Origin: JBBTCJ01 sp038043285
Lineage (GTDB): Bacteria > Planctomycetota > Phycisphaerae > UBA1845
Reading direction: 5' to 3'
DNA length: 26,223 nucleotides
Assembly: GCA_038043285.1 (NCBI GenBank)
Contig: JBBTCJ010000161.1
Span: 1 to 26,223 of the forward strand
Made by a program: the position numbers and the translations under genes. The stretch's first letter is position 1. Every line of letters starts with the position of its first letter. The notes under the pieces are model-generated. The model saw only the letters and a program-made list of their open reading frames with translations. It was not told the origin of the DNA and did no database searches. Below are positions 16,794 through 25,096 of this stretch, piece after piece.

Positions 16794-17261
16794 CGTCCGC
16801 GCCTCAATTAACTATCTAGCTATAAGCGTATAGCTATATCGGCGGCCGTCAAGACCCTCGCGTGAACTTTCTTGTGGGGGATGCGGTGCTGGAAAGGACG
16901 CTGCGGGAGCGGATCCGGCCCCCCGCTAGTCGAGCCGGAATCGCCCGACGTCCTTGAAGGCTTCAGCATGAATTCAGGCGATCTTGCCCTGCCAACCCGC
17001 CCCGTTTTTTGCGAATGAAGCGCATTTCACAGCCTCCGCGAGCGTCATGACGGCTCGACGTCGATGGCTGGGGCAGGGAAGCCTTCCCATCGAGATTCGT
17101 TGGCCGCCGATACCCACCCAATCCGGCGAACCACCAGGGTGGATATCCTAACAGTTACCAAATACACTGTTCTCTTGCGGCGCGGACTGAACGGACGCGT
17201 GGCGTCGACCGCCGGCGGCTGGACGGGCGATCGCCGGCGACGAACCCGTTCGGTAATCCCT
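16794..17261. other. Divergent intergenic region upstream of rrf2 and the radical SAM gene
   Basis: About 470 bases without a supported gene. The rrf2-proximal end (about 16806-16840) is strikingly AT-rich and holds the inverted repeat described separately. The remainder is GC-rich with no hairpin or promoter I can defend. The open frame that extends the radical SAM gene back to 17064 has no family likeness. Confidence 0.5.
16817..16836. promoter_or_regulatory. Perfect 8-4-8 inverted repeat, likely Rrf2 operator
   Basis: TAGCTATA (16817-16824) and TATAGCTA (16829-16836) flank the 4-base spacer AGCG. The dyad is in an AT-rich island in otherwise GC-rich DNA, 23 bases upstream of the rrf2 start. 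Size and position suit a dimeric winged-helix regulator overlapping the operon promoter. The link to Rrf2 binding is inference. Confidence 0.6.
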
Positions 17262-18368
17262 ATGCTCCTTCGTCCCATCGACAATCCGCCGAACCCGTAC
17301 CTCGGCGAGCACGCCGAGTGGCTGGAGCCGCCGCCGCAGGCCAGGCTCGAAGTCTATGAGGAAACCTCCGGTTCGATCCTCTCGCGCAACGACAGCCCCG
17401 ACCTCCCCTTCACCTGGTCGGTGAACCCCTACCGCGGCTGCCAACATGCCTGCGCCTATTGTTACGCCAGGCCCTATCACGAATACCTTGGACTCGGCGC
17501 GGGGACCGACTTCGATACGAAACTGATCGTCAAGACCAACGCCGCCGAGTTGCTGCGACGTGAGTTCGCCGGCAAGAAGTGGAAGCGCGAGCTGGTCAAC
17601 TTCTCCGGCATCACCGATTGCTATCAACCGCTCGAGGCGTCGTATCGAGTCACCCGCGCGTGCCTGGAGGTCTGCCTGGAGTTCAAGAACCCCGTCGCCG
17701 TGGTGACGAAAAGCTTCCTGATCGTGCGCGATGCGGACGTGCTCGCCAAGATCGACGCGGTTGCCGAGGCGACGGTGTATCTGAGCATTCCATTCGCGGA
17801 CGCGGAGACCGCCAAGCTCATCGAACCGCAAGCCCCGGTCCCAGCGCGGCGATTTGAAGCCGTTCGCCGACTCGTGGACGCCGGCGTGCGCGTGGGCGTC
17901 TTCGTCGCCCCGATCATCCCCGGCCTCAACGACCGCGACGTCCCGAAGATCCTCGAACAGGCTTCGGCCGCGGGCGCCTCGTCAGCAAGCTACACCGCCC
18001 TGCGGCTCAACGGCAGCGTCGAACCGGTGTTTCTTTCGCGAATCCGCCAGGCTATGCCGGATCGGGCCCAGCGCATCGAGAATCGCCTGCGCGACATCCG
18101 CGGCGGTCAACTCGGCGACTCGCGATTCTTCCATCGCATGCGCGGCGGCGGCGCCTACTGGGAGAGCATCAGGAGCCTCTTCGAGATGTCGCGCAAGCGG
18201 CATGGCCTTGACGGAGGTGCGTGTCGTCCGTCGGAGCACCCGGTTCCTGACGCTAACGAGCGACACGCGGAGGGGGCGGGACCTTGCGGCGACGTGGGTT
18301 TTAAGGTCCGCGACCCGATAGAGTTGAGCCGAATATCGGCGCAGATGTCGTTTGATTTTGAGAGCTGA
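17262..18368 (+). CDS. PA0069-family radical SAM protein (SplB-like)
   Basis: The 368-aa protein has the radical SAM cluster motif C60-x3-C64-x2-C67 within 'NPYRGCQHACAYCYARP'. Downstream are 'GAGTDFDTKLIVKTN', 'FSGITDCYQPLEASY', 'TKSFLIVRDADVL' and 'RMRGGGAYWESIR'. These are the hallmarks of the PA0069/Rv2578c family, related to spore photoproduct lyase. It should bind [4Fe-4S] and SAM; the substrate of the family is not established. ATG at 17262 starts directly before the conserved 'PIDNPPNPYL' block. The upstream extension to 17064 is unlike the family. It is transcribed away from the redox operon and need not be linked to it. The C-terminal 50 residues ('SRKRHGL' onward) are variable. Confidence 0.9.
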   Translation: MLLRPIDNPPNPYLGEHAEWLEPPPQARLEVYEETSGSILSRNDSPDLPFTWSVNPYRGCQHACAYCYARPYHEYLGLGAGTDFDTKLIVKTNAAELLRREFAGKKWKRELVNFSGITDCYQPLEASYRVTRACLEVCLEFKNPVAVVTKSFLIVRDADVLAKIDAVAEATVYLSIPFADAETAKLIEPQAPVPARRFEAVRRLVDAGVRVGVFVAPIIPGLNDRDVPKILEQASAAGASSASYTALRLNGSVEPVFLSRIRQAMPDRAQRIENRLRDIRGGQLGDSRFFHRMRGGGAYWESIRSLFEMSRKRHGLDGGACRPSEHPVPDANERHAEGAGPCGDVGFKVRDPIELSRISAQMSFDFES

Positions 18369-18381
18369 TGGTCCCGTCTGG

Positions 18382-18606
18382 TCATGCCGACGCAGCCGGA
18401 ACCCGCATCGAAGGTCGCGCGCGCGAAGCCACGAACGCGAGAACCGCGTCCACGATCAACAGCACGGCGAGGGTCACGAGGATCATCGCCACCCACAACA
18501 CGGGATTGGCCGATATGCCCGCCGACAGCTCCAAGCGGATGATGCGCAGCAACGCCCACATGCTCATTGCGTACATCAACACCGTGGGCAAGCCGCAGAC
18601 GGCCAA
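18382..18606 (-). pseudogene. Duplicated 3' end of cstA
   Basis: This stretch repeats the last 225 bases of the intact cstA gene including its stop codon, with 10 differences over the 226-bp match (18381-18606 against 19783-20008). Read in the cstA frame it gives 'LAVCGLPTVLMYAMSMW' through 'VPAASA'. It lacks the first 500 residues and cannot make a transporter. Homology ends exactly at 18606, where it joins the VWA-like segment. Confidence 0.9.
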
Positions 18607-19694
18607 TCCTCCTCCGCGCCGTCGATGTCCGACCCACAACTCCCGAGAGCGCTCAACATCCAACCCGACGCCGTCCTCCCGTAGCTCTTGGGAACGTCGC
18701 CGTTGCAACAGGGGCATGGTACGGAGAGGCCGCTCGTGGCGATCGTCAGCTTTTCCACGGAGTTCTTGCTGGGAATGATTCCTTCCTGAACAAGCGCAGT
18801 GATTGCTTCATCAATCCTTTCGCATGCCGTGCGAAGGTAATGGCTTGCGTCGTCCATGGATGGAGATGTATCCACCACGGCGACGATTTCCAGCCGGCAT
18901 GGCTGCTGAAGCTCGTACGCGTCGACGACTGCGTTTCCGTTGCAGTCTTCTCCGAAAGCGTAAGGGCACTCGAGCATACAGATGCCGATACGAACAAGCA
19001 CGGTATGGATACGGTATCGGGCTTTCCCTTGAGTCACACCTCGTCGAATACAGCGTGCCGCGCAAACGCGACGGCGTCCAACTACTACCCAAGTGCCCAG
19101 CAGCAGGAGAAGGCCCGCGCTCGGTTCCGGCACAAGAGTTGCTAACGGGCCTTGAACCACAAAAGTCGGCCCCCCTTCAGGGAGCAGCACGCTCATCGTG
19201 GCATCTTCCAGTTCTTCAAGCGGCAACGCTGTCGATAGAAGAGCGTCCGCGTTCAAGATCGTGCCTTCACGATCCGACATATAGATCGAGAAATGTACAG
19301 GTACTCCTGGCGCGAGTTCCACGTTGCCGAAGACCTCAAATTCGTCCAGCGAGGAAGAACCGAAGTCGTTTTGCACGCGTATCCACCCGGGGGGAGTCAC
19401 GGAGGCCGCAAAGGTTATTGGCCCAATCTGCCCGGCGATGTTCGTGACAGCGTCTTCGTACACCCCTCGTCTTGGATGCGCATCGCTGTCCGGCGTGTCG
19501 GGGTCGAAGGTGAACGACCCGGAGAACGGCGTCCAGTAGGACACCTGCCCGCCCAGCAGGCCGGCGTCGTCCACGACGTGGGTCACGTTCCCCGAGAACT
19601 GCCACGTCACCAGCCCGGCCCGAACCCCGAGCGGACAAGCGAATAGGCTGATCGCGCAGAACACGATGGCCGGCAGGCGGCGATGGAAAGTCAT
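18576..19694 (-). CDS. PEP-CTERM protein read through into a truncated VWA segment
   Basis: The 372-aa frame starts with a signal peptide at ATG 19694, with a GGAGG site 7 bases upstream. A beta-rich exported domain follows, then a PEP-CTERM tail: VPEP at 188-191, a hydrophobic run to about 205 and 'GRRR'. Such proteins normally end within about 20 residues, but here the frame stays open. It continues into a second module with 'EDCNGNAVVDAYEL' at 249-262 and a von Willebrand A start with MIDAS DTSPS at 275-279. This module is cut at Trp364, exactly where the duplicated cstA tail begins; the last 8 residues are antisense-frame noise from that tail. The PEP-CTERM part is likely functional and sorted by an exosortase encoded elsewhere. 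The VWA part lacks most of its fold. Confidence 0.7.
   Translation of the reverse strand: MTFHRRLPAIVFCAISLFACPLGVRAGLVTWQFSGNVTHVVDDAGLLGGQVSYWTPFSGSFTFDPDTPDSDAHPRRGVYEDAVTNIAGQIGPITFAASVTPPGWIRVQNDFGSSSLDEFEVFGNVELAPGVPVHFSIYMSDREGTILNADALLSTALPLEELEDATMSVLLPEGGPTFVVQGPLATLVPEPSAGLLLLLGTWVVVGRRRVCAARCIRRGVTQGKARYRIHTVLVRIGICMLECPYAFGEDCNGNAVVDAYELQQPCRLEIVAVVDTSPSMDDASHYLRTACERIDEAITALVQEGIIPSKNSVEKLTIATSGLSVPCPCCNGDVPKSYGRTASGWMLSALGSCGSDIDGAEEDWPSAACPRC
18607..19005 (-). pseudogene. Truncated VWA-domain protein fragment
   Basis: This segment resembles the beginning of a separate exported protein: a short hydrophobic stretch ('TVLVRIGICML'), a 'DCNGN' loop, then 'EIVAVVDTSPSMDDASHYL' and 'GSCGSDIDGAEEDW', the opening of a VWA metal-binding domain. 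It is in the same frame as the PEP-CTERM gene with no stop between them. It ends abruptly at the junction with the cstA repeat, so later MIDAS elements are missing. The left boundary is approximate. Confidence 0.55.
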
Positions 19695-19782
19695 GGCGAG
19701 ACCTCCTGGCGCTGGCGACGGACAAGAACAACTGAGGTTATCATACCCAAAAGCAACCCTCAAGGCAAGAGGATTTTGGATC

Positions 19783-20008
19783 GTCATGCCGATGCAGCCG
19801 GCATGGGCATCGAGGGTCGCACGCGCGAAGCCACGAACGCGAGAACCGCGTCCACGATCAACAGCACGGCGAGGGTCACGAGGATCATCGCCACCCACAA
19901 CACGGGATTGGCCGATATGCCCGCCGACAGCTCCAAGCGGATGATGCGCAGCAACGCCCACATGCTCATTGCGTACATCAATATGGTGGGCAAGCCGCAG
20001 ACGGCCAA
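19783..20008 (-). repeat. 226-bp direct repeat, copy within cstA
   Basis: This is the intact-gene copy of the repeat whose other copy is at 18381-18606, in the same orientation and 1402 bp apart. Identity is 216 of 226. The central 160 bases are identical, and all 10 differences lie in the outer parts: 7 within the first 39 bases and 3 near the other end. Confidence 0.92.
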
Positions 20009-21517
20009 GACCCACCGCGCCCGCCGCGTTCGCCATAACCACACCGTCACACCCAGCAGCGTCAGGGCCGCGAGAAGCTGGTTGCTGGCGCCGAAGAGGT
20101 TCCAGAACACCCGCCATGCGGGGACGATCTTTCCTGATGGGTCCACGTTCTGCCGCAACAGCAGTGGAATCGGCACGCCGACGGTGAGCACCGCGGCGAA
20201 CGCCCGACCGGCGCGCGAGCGCCAGCCGGTTAGTTCCTCGATGATGTACCGGCCCAAGCGCGTGCATACGTCGAGGGTGTCGTAGACGAACGTAGTGAAG
20301 GCCATCAGCCCGAAGGACACGCCGAAGGCCGTCGGGACGCCGAGCACCGAAAGAAAGCTGCCGATCCCCTGGGCGTAAAGGAAGTTCGGCTTGGGTCCGC
20401 CGGTCGAGGTAAGCAGCGGCGAATCCTTGGTCAGTCGCATCACGCAGCACAGCGACACCACCGCCACCATGCCCTCCATGAGCATGGCGCCGTAACCGAC
20501 GAGTTTGGCGTCCGACTCGCTTCGCAATTGCTTGGACGTCGTCCCCGAGGCAATCACCGCGTGGAACCCGGAGCACGCGCCGCAGGCGACGGTGATGAAC
20601 AGCAGCGGAAGCAACGGCTCGCCCTTGGGAGTCGACCAACCCGTAAACGCCGGATACTGCACCTTTTCGCCGCCGAACATCAGTCCCAGTGATCCGCCGA
20701 TCAGAGTCAAGAACAGGAAGTAGCCGCCGAGGTGTCCTCGCGGCTGAAGCAACGCCCACACCGGAACCAGCGACGCGATGAAGCAATAGGCGAGGATCGC
20801 CAGGTTCCAGACCTGATGGGCTCTGGTTTCGCCTCCGCCCAACCAGCCCTCCACGTCAACCGGAAGGTATTGACCCGCTCCAATGGAAAGACCCACCAAC
20901 GGCAGAAAGATGATCGTCGCCGGACCGATCCCCAGGCGGGTGAAACGCAGCAGGAACCCCATCACCACCGGCAAGATCAGATACAGGATGGATGAGGACG
21001 CGATGCCGCCGCCGGAAACCTTCTGCCCGTTTTCCAGCTCGAGTGTTCCGATGAACGAGGAAGCCGTGATGTCGGTGAACGCGACGATGATGTAGAGCAG
21101 CGCGAACCAGACGAACAACATGAACAGCACGTAGGACCGCCGCGACATGTGCTCGCGAACGACCTCGGCGATCGACCGAGCCTGGTGCCGGATCGAGGCC
21201 GTCAGCGCGCAAAAATCGTGCACCCCCCCGATGAAAATCGATCCGACGATGATCCACAAGATCGCCGGCGCCCAGCCGAACATCACCCCCGCCAGGATCG
21301 GCCCGACGATCGGACCGGCTGCCGCGATCGCCGAAAAATGCTGGCTCAGCAGCGACTTCGGCTCCAGCGGCAGGTAATCGAGATCGTCGCGCAGCTCGAC
21401 TGCCGGCGTCCGCGCGCAGGGGTCCAGTCGCAACAACCGCGCCAGCCACGAGCCGTAGGTGTGGTAGGCGACGAACAGGCCGACCGCCGAGACAAGGACT
21501 ACGGTGAGCAAACTCAT
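19784..21517 (-). CDS. cstA: CstA-family pyruvate/peptide permease
   Basis: CstA proteins are multi-pass inner-membrane carriers; characterised members take up pyruvate or peptides during carbon starvation. The 577-aa product is shorter than E. coli CstA (about 700 aa) but similar to compact bacterial versions. Landmarks include 'AYHTYGSWLARLLRLD' at the start, 'HFSAIAAAGPIVGPILAG' at about 60-77, 'GGVHDFCALTASIRHQARSI', 'ACGACSGFHAVIASGTTSKQL' and repeated hydrophobic helices to the C-terminus. The ATG at 21517 has a GGAGG site at good spacing. It follows the SLC13-type permease by 94 bases. Its last 225 bases are duplicated 1.4 kb further along. Confidence 0.93.
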   Translation of the reverse strand: MSLLTVVLVSAVGLFVAYHTYGSWLARLLRLDPCARTPAVELRDDLDYLPLEPKSLLSQHFSAIAAAGPIVGPILAGVMFGWAPAILWIIVGSIFIGGVHDFCALTASIRHQARSIAEVVREHMSRRSYVLFMLFVWFALLYIIVAFTDITASSFIGTLELENGQKVSGGGIASSSILYLILPVVMGFLLRFTRLGIGPATIIFLPLVGLSIGAGQYLPVDVEGWLGGGETRAHQVWNLAILAYCFIASLVPVWALLQPRGHLGGYFLFLTLIGGSLGLMFGGEKVQYPAFTGWSTPKGEPLLPLLFITVACGACSGFHAVIASGTTSKQLRSESDAKLVGYGAMLMEGMVAVVSLCCVMRLTKDSPLLTSTGGPKPNFLYAQGIGSFLSVLGVPTAFGVSFGLMAFTTFVYDTLDVCTRLGRYIIEELTGWRSRAGRAFAAVLTVGVPIPLLLRQNVDPSGKIVPAWRVFWNLFGASNQLLAALTLLGVTVWLWRTRRARWVLAVCGLPTILMYAMSMWALLRIIRLELSAGISANPVLWVAMILVTLAVLLIVDAVLAFVASRVRPSMPMPAASA

Positions 21518-21611
21518 GACCCGCCTCCGGGCGACGAACCCACAGTGCCGGACACCCGTACCCGCCTCAATCGGAGGACACAGGATGGTCGTGGATAAGG
21601 TTGCGAGTCGG

Positions 21612-23384
21612 CTAGAACGGCCAGAACCACGGGATCAGCGGGACGGCCACCACGCCCATGAGCAAGTCTAGCGGCAAACCCATCTTCACGAAATCGGAAA
21701 ACCGGTATCCGCCCGGTCCGTAGACCATCAGGTGGGTTTGATATCCCAGCGGCGTGGCGAAGCCGAACGAGGCCGCCAGCATGATGGCCATGATAAACGG
21801 CATGTAGCTCACCCCCAGGGCCGTCGCAGTCGCCAGGCCGATCGGGAACATCAGCACCGCCGCCGCGTTGTTGGTCAGCACCTCGGTGCAGATCATGGCC
21901 ATCAGGTAGGTGACGGCCAATGCTCCCATTCGGTGATCCCCCGCCACGCCCAGCAGCGCCTCGGCGAGCATTCGGGCGGCGCCGGTCTTTTCCATCGCCG
22001 CCCCGATGCCGAAGGAAGCCGCAATCGCCACCAGCACCTCCCAATTCACGTTGGCGCGGGCGATCGACGAGCTGCAGCAGCGGGTGATGATCATCAACCC
22101 CGCGGCCAGCATCGCGGCGTGAAGTACGGTAAGCCATTCCATTCCGGCCACGATGACCATGGCCAGGAAGATCAACCCCGCCACCCAGGCGCGCTCGTGA
22201 CGCGGGGCATTGTATCCTTCGATGCGACTGACCAGGTAGAAGTCACGCGATTCGCGGTGTTGGTCCAGGAAATTCGGATTGGCTTCCAGCAGCAGGATGT
22301 CGCCGGGCTGCAAGACGATGTCGCCGATCTTCTTTTGAATCCGCGCACCGTTGCGCGAGACGGCGATGATGGCCGCGTTGTAGATCGTGCGGAACCGACC
22401 CTCGCGAACGGTCTTGCCGACCAGCGGGCAGGTGTTGGAGACGACGGCTTCAATCAACGTCCGCCGCACGCGAGGCGAGTCGAGCTTGAACACCTGGTCT
22501 GTGGCCGGCGCCAACCCGCGAATCTTCTGCAACTCGACGACCGAATCGACAATGCCGACGAAGACCAACCGGTCGCCCGCAAGCAAGCGCTCGTGCGGAC
22601 CGACGGCGGGCAGCAAATCCTCGCCCCGTCCGATCTCCATCAGGTACATGCCGCGAAGCTGCCGCAGACCCGCCTGTTCGATGGTCTTTCCAATCAGCGG
22701 ACCGTTCGCCTCCACCAGCATTTCGACGGTGTATTCCTTGGGGTCGCCGAACGTTTGAGTCGCCGGCCGCCGGTCCGGTAGCAACCATCGACTGGCCACG
22801 ATGACGTACACCAACCCGACCACCGCGCAGGGAATGCCCACGCCGGAAATCTCGAACAATCCCAGCGCTCGTCCCAGATCGGTTTCCTGTTTTAGCAATC
22901 CCGCCACGACAATGTTCGTGCTGGTCCCAATGAGCGAGCACACCCCGCCGAAGATTGCCGCGTAACTCAGCGGTAGCATCAGCTTCGAGGGAGAAATGCG
23001 GAACTTCTTGGACCACTCGTCGAGCACCGGGAGCCACATGGCCACGATCGGCGTGTTGTTCACGAAGGCGCTCATGGCCGCCACCGGAACCATCATGCGG
23101 ATTTGAGCGTGGGTGATGGACTTGGGCTGGCCGAGCAGAATCTGTGCAATCGCCCCCATGACGCCGGTCTCGCGCAGCCCGGCGGCGACGACGTACAGGA
23201 CGGCTACGGTGATCACGCCTTCGTTGGATAACCCCGACAGCGCGTCCTTCGGGGTGATGACTCCGAAGGTCATCAACAGCACGACCGCGCCGACGAAAAC
23301 GAGGTCCGGCGCCACCCGCGTAAACGCGAGCGACGCGAAGATGATCAGCAAGACGCCGACGGTGATCCAGGCTTCCGCGGTCAT
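21612..23384 (-). CDS. SLC13/DASS-type permease with two RCK_C domains
   Basis: The 590-aa membrane protein has two hydrophobic halves separated by a soluble region. The first half has 'NNTPIVAMWLPVL' from residue 109 and 'GTSTNIVVAG' from 153. The second has 'TNNAAAVLMFP' and 'FGFATPLGYQTHLMVYGPGGY'. These are the anion/cation-binding motifs of the divalent anion symporter family. The central soluble part holds two RCK_C (TrkA-C) domains at about 218-292 and 308-388, which bind regulatory ligands. Relatives move sulfate, dicarboxylates or other anions, and the substrate cannot be told from sequence. The ATG at 23384 lies 17 bases after the lipoprotein stop; the ribosome site is weak. Confidence 0.92.
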   Translation of the reverse strand: MTAEAWITVGVLLIIFASLAFTRVAPDLVFVGAVVLLMTFGVITPKDALSGLSNEGVITVAVLYVVAAGLRETGVMGAIAQILLGQPKSITHAQIRMMVPVAAMSAFVNNTPIVAMWLPVLDEWSKKFRISPSKLMLPLSYAAIFGGVCSLIGTSTNIVVAGLLKQETDLGRALGLFEISGVGIPCAVVGLVYVIVASRWLLPDRRPATQTFGDPKEYTVEMLVEANGPLIGKTIEQAGLRQLRGMYLMEIGRGEDLLPAVGPHERLLAGDRLVFVGIVDSVVELQKIRGLAPATDQVFKLDSPRVRRTLIEAVVSNTCPLVGKTVREGRFRTIYNAAIIAVSRNGARIQKKIGDIVLQPGDILLLEANPNFLDQHRESRDFYLVSRIEGYNAPRHERAWVAGLIFLAMVIVAGMEWLTVLHAAMLAAGLMIITRCCSSSIARANVNWEVLVAIAASFGIGAAMEKTGAARMLAEALLGVAGDHRMGALAVTYLMAMICTEVLTNNAAAVLMFPIGLATATALGVSYMPFIMAIMLAASFGFATPLGYQTHLMVYGPGGYRFSDFVKMGLPLDLLMGVVAVPLIPWFWPF

Positions 23385-23401
23385 GATCTTCGCCGGAAGC
23401 G

Positions 23402-23788
23402 CTACCCGCCCGCGCCCCCCTGCGGTTGGGCACGATCGACGTGGATCTTCAGGGCTGTGAAGACGCGCTTGCCTTCCTTCTTATCGACCCGAACGTCGCC
23501 CCGGATGCGTTCCCCTTCGTGGACGTCTCTCAACGTCGCCGCCGCCCCGGAGATCATGATCTCGGTCTCGCGCGTGACCAGCGCCGTTCCCGCCACCTCT
23601 TCTTTTTGTTTCTCGCTGCGATAGAGCACCGTGATCTCCCCCGTGCCGTCGGCGTTGATCTTGATCTTCTCCACCGAGCCTTCCAGGCGGACCGATTTCG
23701 ACTCCTCGTCGCTGGGTTGGCAGCCCGCCAGCAAGGGGACGATGAACAATCCCAACCGCACGACCCTCTGGACGTGGAACGCGCCCAT
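23402..23788 (-). CDS. Small predicted lipoprotein
   Basis: The 128-aa protein begins 'MGAFHVQRVVRLGLFIVPLLAGC', a lipoprotein signal with lipobox L-A-G-C and Cys23 as the lipidated residue. The mature part is short and beta-rich: 'SVRLEGSVEKIKINADGTGEI', then 'EIMISGAAATLRDVHEGERIRG', ending in a Gly/Gln tail. This resembles small OB-fold-like exported proteins that carry 'DVHEGERI'-type segments. The function is unknown. The open frame extends far upstream, but only the ATG at 23788 gives a proper signal. It is 17 bases before the SLC13-type gene and may be an accessory lipoprotein for it. Confidence 0.72.
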   Translation of the reverse strand: MGAFHVQRVVRLGLFIVPLLAGCQPSDEESKSVRLEGSVEKIKINADGTGEITVLYRSEKQKEEVAGTALVTRETEIMISGAAATLRDVHEGERIRGDVRVDKKEGKRVFTALKIHVDRAQPQGGAGG

Positions 23789-23979
23789 GACGGCCGATCC
23801 AAGGCCGCGGGCGCCAGCCTGCGCAACGCCCCGGGAAACGGAACGTTCCGCGGCTTGTGGCTGGGATTCGGAAACTCGACTCGACCGTACGCATAGCCGC
23901 ATGCAGGATCCTCCGAAACTTGAGCGCGGACTCGGTTGCGCCGACCGCAATCTACCCCGCTCCGCTCGCCGCCGCAAAC

Positions 23980-24687
23980 TCAGGTCGCCGGTGCCACAAC
24001 GATGACGCATCCCGCGAACCCGATCCCGTCCAGTCTGTCGAACAACGCGGCGTGCTCTCGGCGAATCGCTTCTGCCGACTCGTACGGACCCGGACCGCAG
24101 CCCACGCGCACCGCGCATACGCGACGGTTGAGCACACTCAGCCAATCCAGCACCGATCCCATCGCACCGATCCGATCGGCGTCCACGCACGCGCCGATCG
24201 CCCACGAGTTGGCCTGGTCGATCAACTCGCGGAGTTCGACCGGTGAAAGCAAGGCTCCGTTCGCCGACGCATCCAGCGCCAGCATGACGCCGGCCGACTC
24301 CGCCGCCAGACGCGCCTGGTGAAGCCACTGATACGCCGCCGTCAGTTGATCCTGATACGAACGAAACGCGCCGCCCCCGCCGGTCGACACCACCGGGGGC
24401 AGGAGAGCGTTGACCACCTTCGCCCCGACGCGCCCCGCCTCAACCAGCAGCGCCTTGATCGCCGCAACAGCTTCCACGGTCTGCGTCGCCGGGGCGACCG
24501 AAAACGCTTGAACCGGCGCTCCGCAACGCAGTTCGTCGAGACGCAGGTCCGAGACGGAGGCCGCGCCGCCCAGCATCGTCGGGCAGGCCCACTCCACCCC
24601 GTCCCACGACGACCCATTGACGAAGGATCCCTCGCACCCGGGTCCAGCCGCGGAACAGGATTCAACTCGAAGGAGCAGTGATCGCAT
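23980..24687 (-). CDS. TIM-barrel sugar phosphate isomerase/epimerase-like protein
   Basis: The 235-aa protein has the alternating strand/helix pattern of the xylose isomerase-like / AP endonuclease 2 superfamily, with 'GAKVVNALLPPVV' and 'AAYQWLHQARLAAESAGVMLALD' as likely barrel strand and helix pieces. Canonical metal-binding Glu/His residues are not obvious, so it could be a degenerate member. The ATG at 24687 has GAAGGAG 12 bases upstream, and that site lies in the edge of the dispersed repeat described at 24700-24788. Reading further upstream would translate the repeat itself. It is followed by the small lipoprotein after about 190 bases. Confidence 0.55.
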   Translation of the reverse strand: MRSLLLRVESCSAAGPGCEGSFVNGSSWDGVEWACPTMLGGAASVSDLRLDELRCGAPVQAFSVAPATQTVEAVAAIKALLVEAGRVGAKVVNALLPPVVSTGGGGAFRSYQDQLTAAYQWLHQARLAAESAGVMLALDASANGALLSPVELRELIDQANSWAIGACVDADRIGAMGSVLDWLSVLNRRVCAVRVGCGPGPYESAEAIRREHAALFDRLDGIGFAGCVIVVAPAT

Positions 24688-25096
24688 CTCGAACTCGTGC
24701 TCCTTCGCAGCTAAAGTTGCGGGTTGGGTGCCCCAGCCCTTGGGCTGGGGGACTGAAAGTTCCCGCTCATGGTCCGTTCCCCACCGCGAGCGGTGGGGAA
24801 CCCTACTCTTCGCCCCGCGAACAACGATGTGTCGAACCACTAGGCTCGCCGCCTGTCAGTCGGCCCCGTCGCCGACGGTGTTCACCGTCGCCCAAGGACG
24901 ATAAGCGGCGTCCGCGGCGCTGCGACAGAACTTACGGTGGCGAAACGCCTCCCGCAAACCCGATAAAACGGGCCACGAAACGTGCGGACGGAATCAGCCG
25001 ATAGTAGAATATACGTACCGGCGCCCCGGACAACCCCACTCGTCCGGGGAGTCCCGATGACGGCGCGCCCTTGATGGCGGTGTCAGGAACCACACG
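24688..25096. other. Intergenic region with three tight hairpins
   Basis: About 400 bases between divergent genes. It holds the dispersed repeat copy with stems at 24731-24750 (9-2-9) and 24776-24801 (12-2-12), and another perfect stem at 24873-24890 (CGACGGTG-TT-CACCGTCG). All three have 2-base loops. A promoter for the downstream PEP-CTERM gene must lie here, but I could not place it. Confidence 0.6.
24700..24788. repeat. Dispersed hairpin repeat, copy 1
   Basis: The first 69 bases (24700-24768) match 26014-26082 with 2 differences, in the same orientation; a weaker match continues to 24788. The core is a perfect CCCCAGCCC-TT-GGGCTGGGG stem. Immediately to the right, GTTCCCCACCGC-GA-GCGGTGGGGAAC (24776-24801) forms a 12-bp stem that is degraded in copy 2. 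It is REP-like. It lies 12 bases upstream of the isomerase-like start. Confidence 0.85.

Noticed and set aside
18381..20008. Composite transposon or integron cassette
   Set aside because: No transposase or integrase, no terminal inverted repeats, and the flanking repeat is part of a host gene.
19695..20786. Upstream extension of the PEP-CTERM frame into cstA
   Set aside because: It is an alternative frame of cstA rich in Arg and Gly. The signal peptide with its own GGAGG site at 19694 marks the true start.
23789..24328. Upstream extension of the small lipoprotein frame
   Set aside because: It overlaps the isomerase-like gene on the same strand in another frame and would bury the lipoprotein signal.
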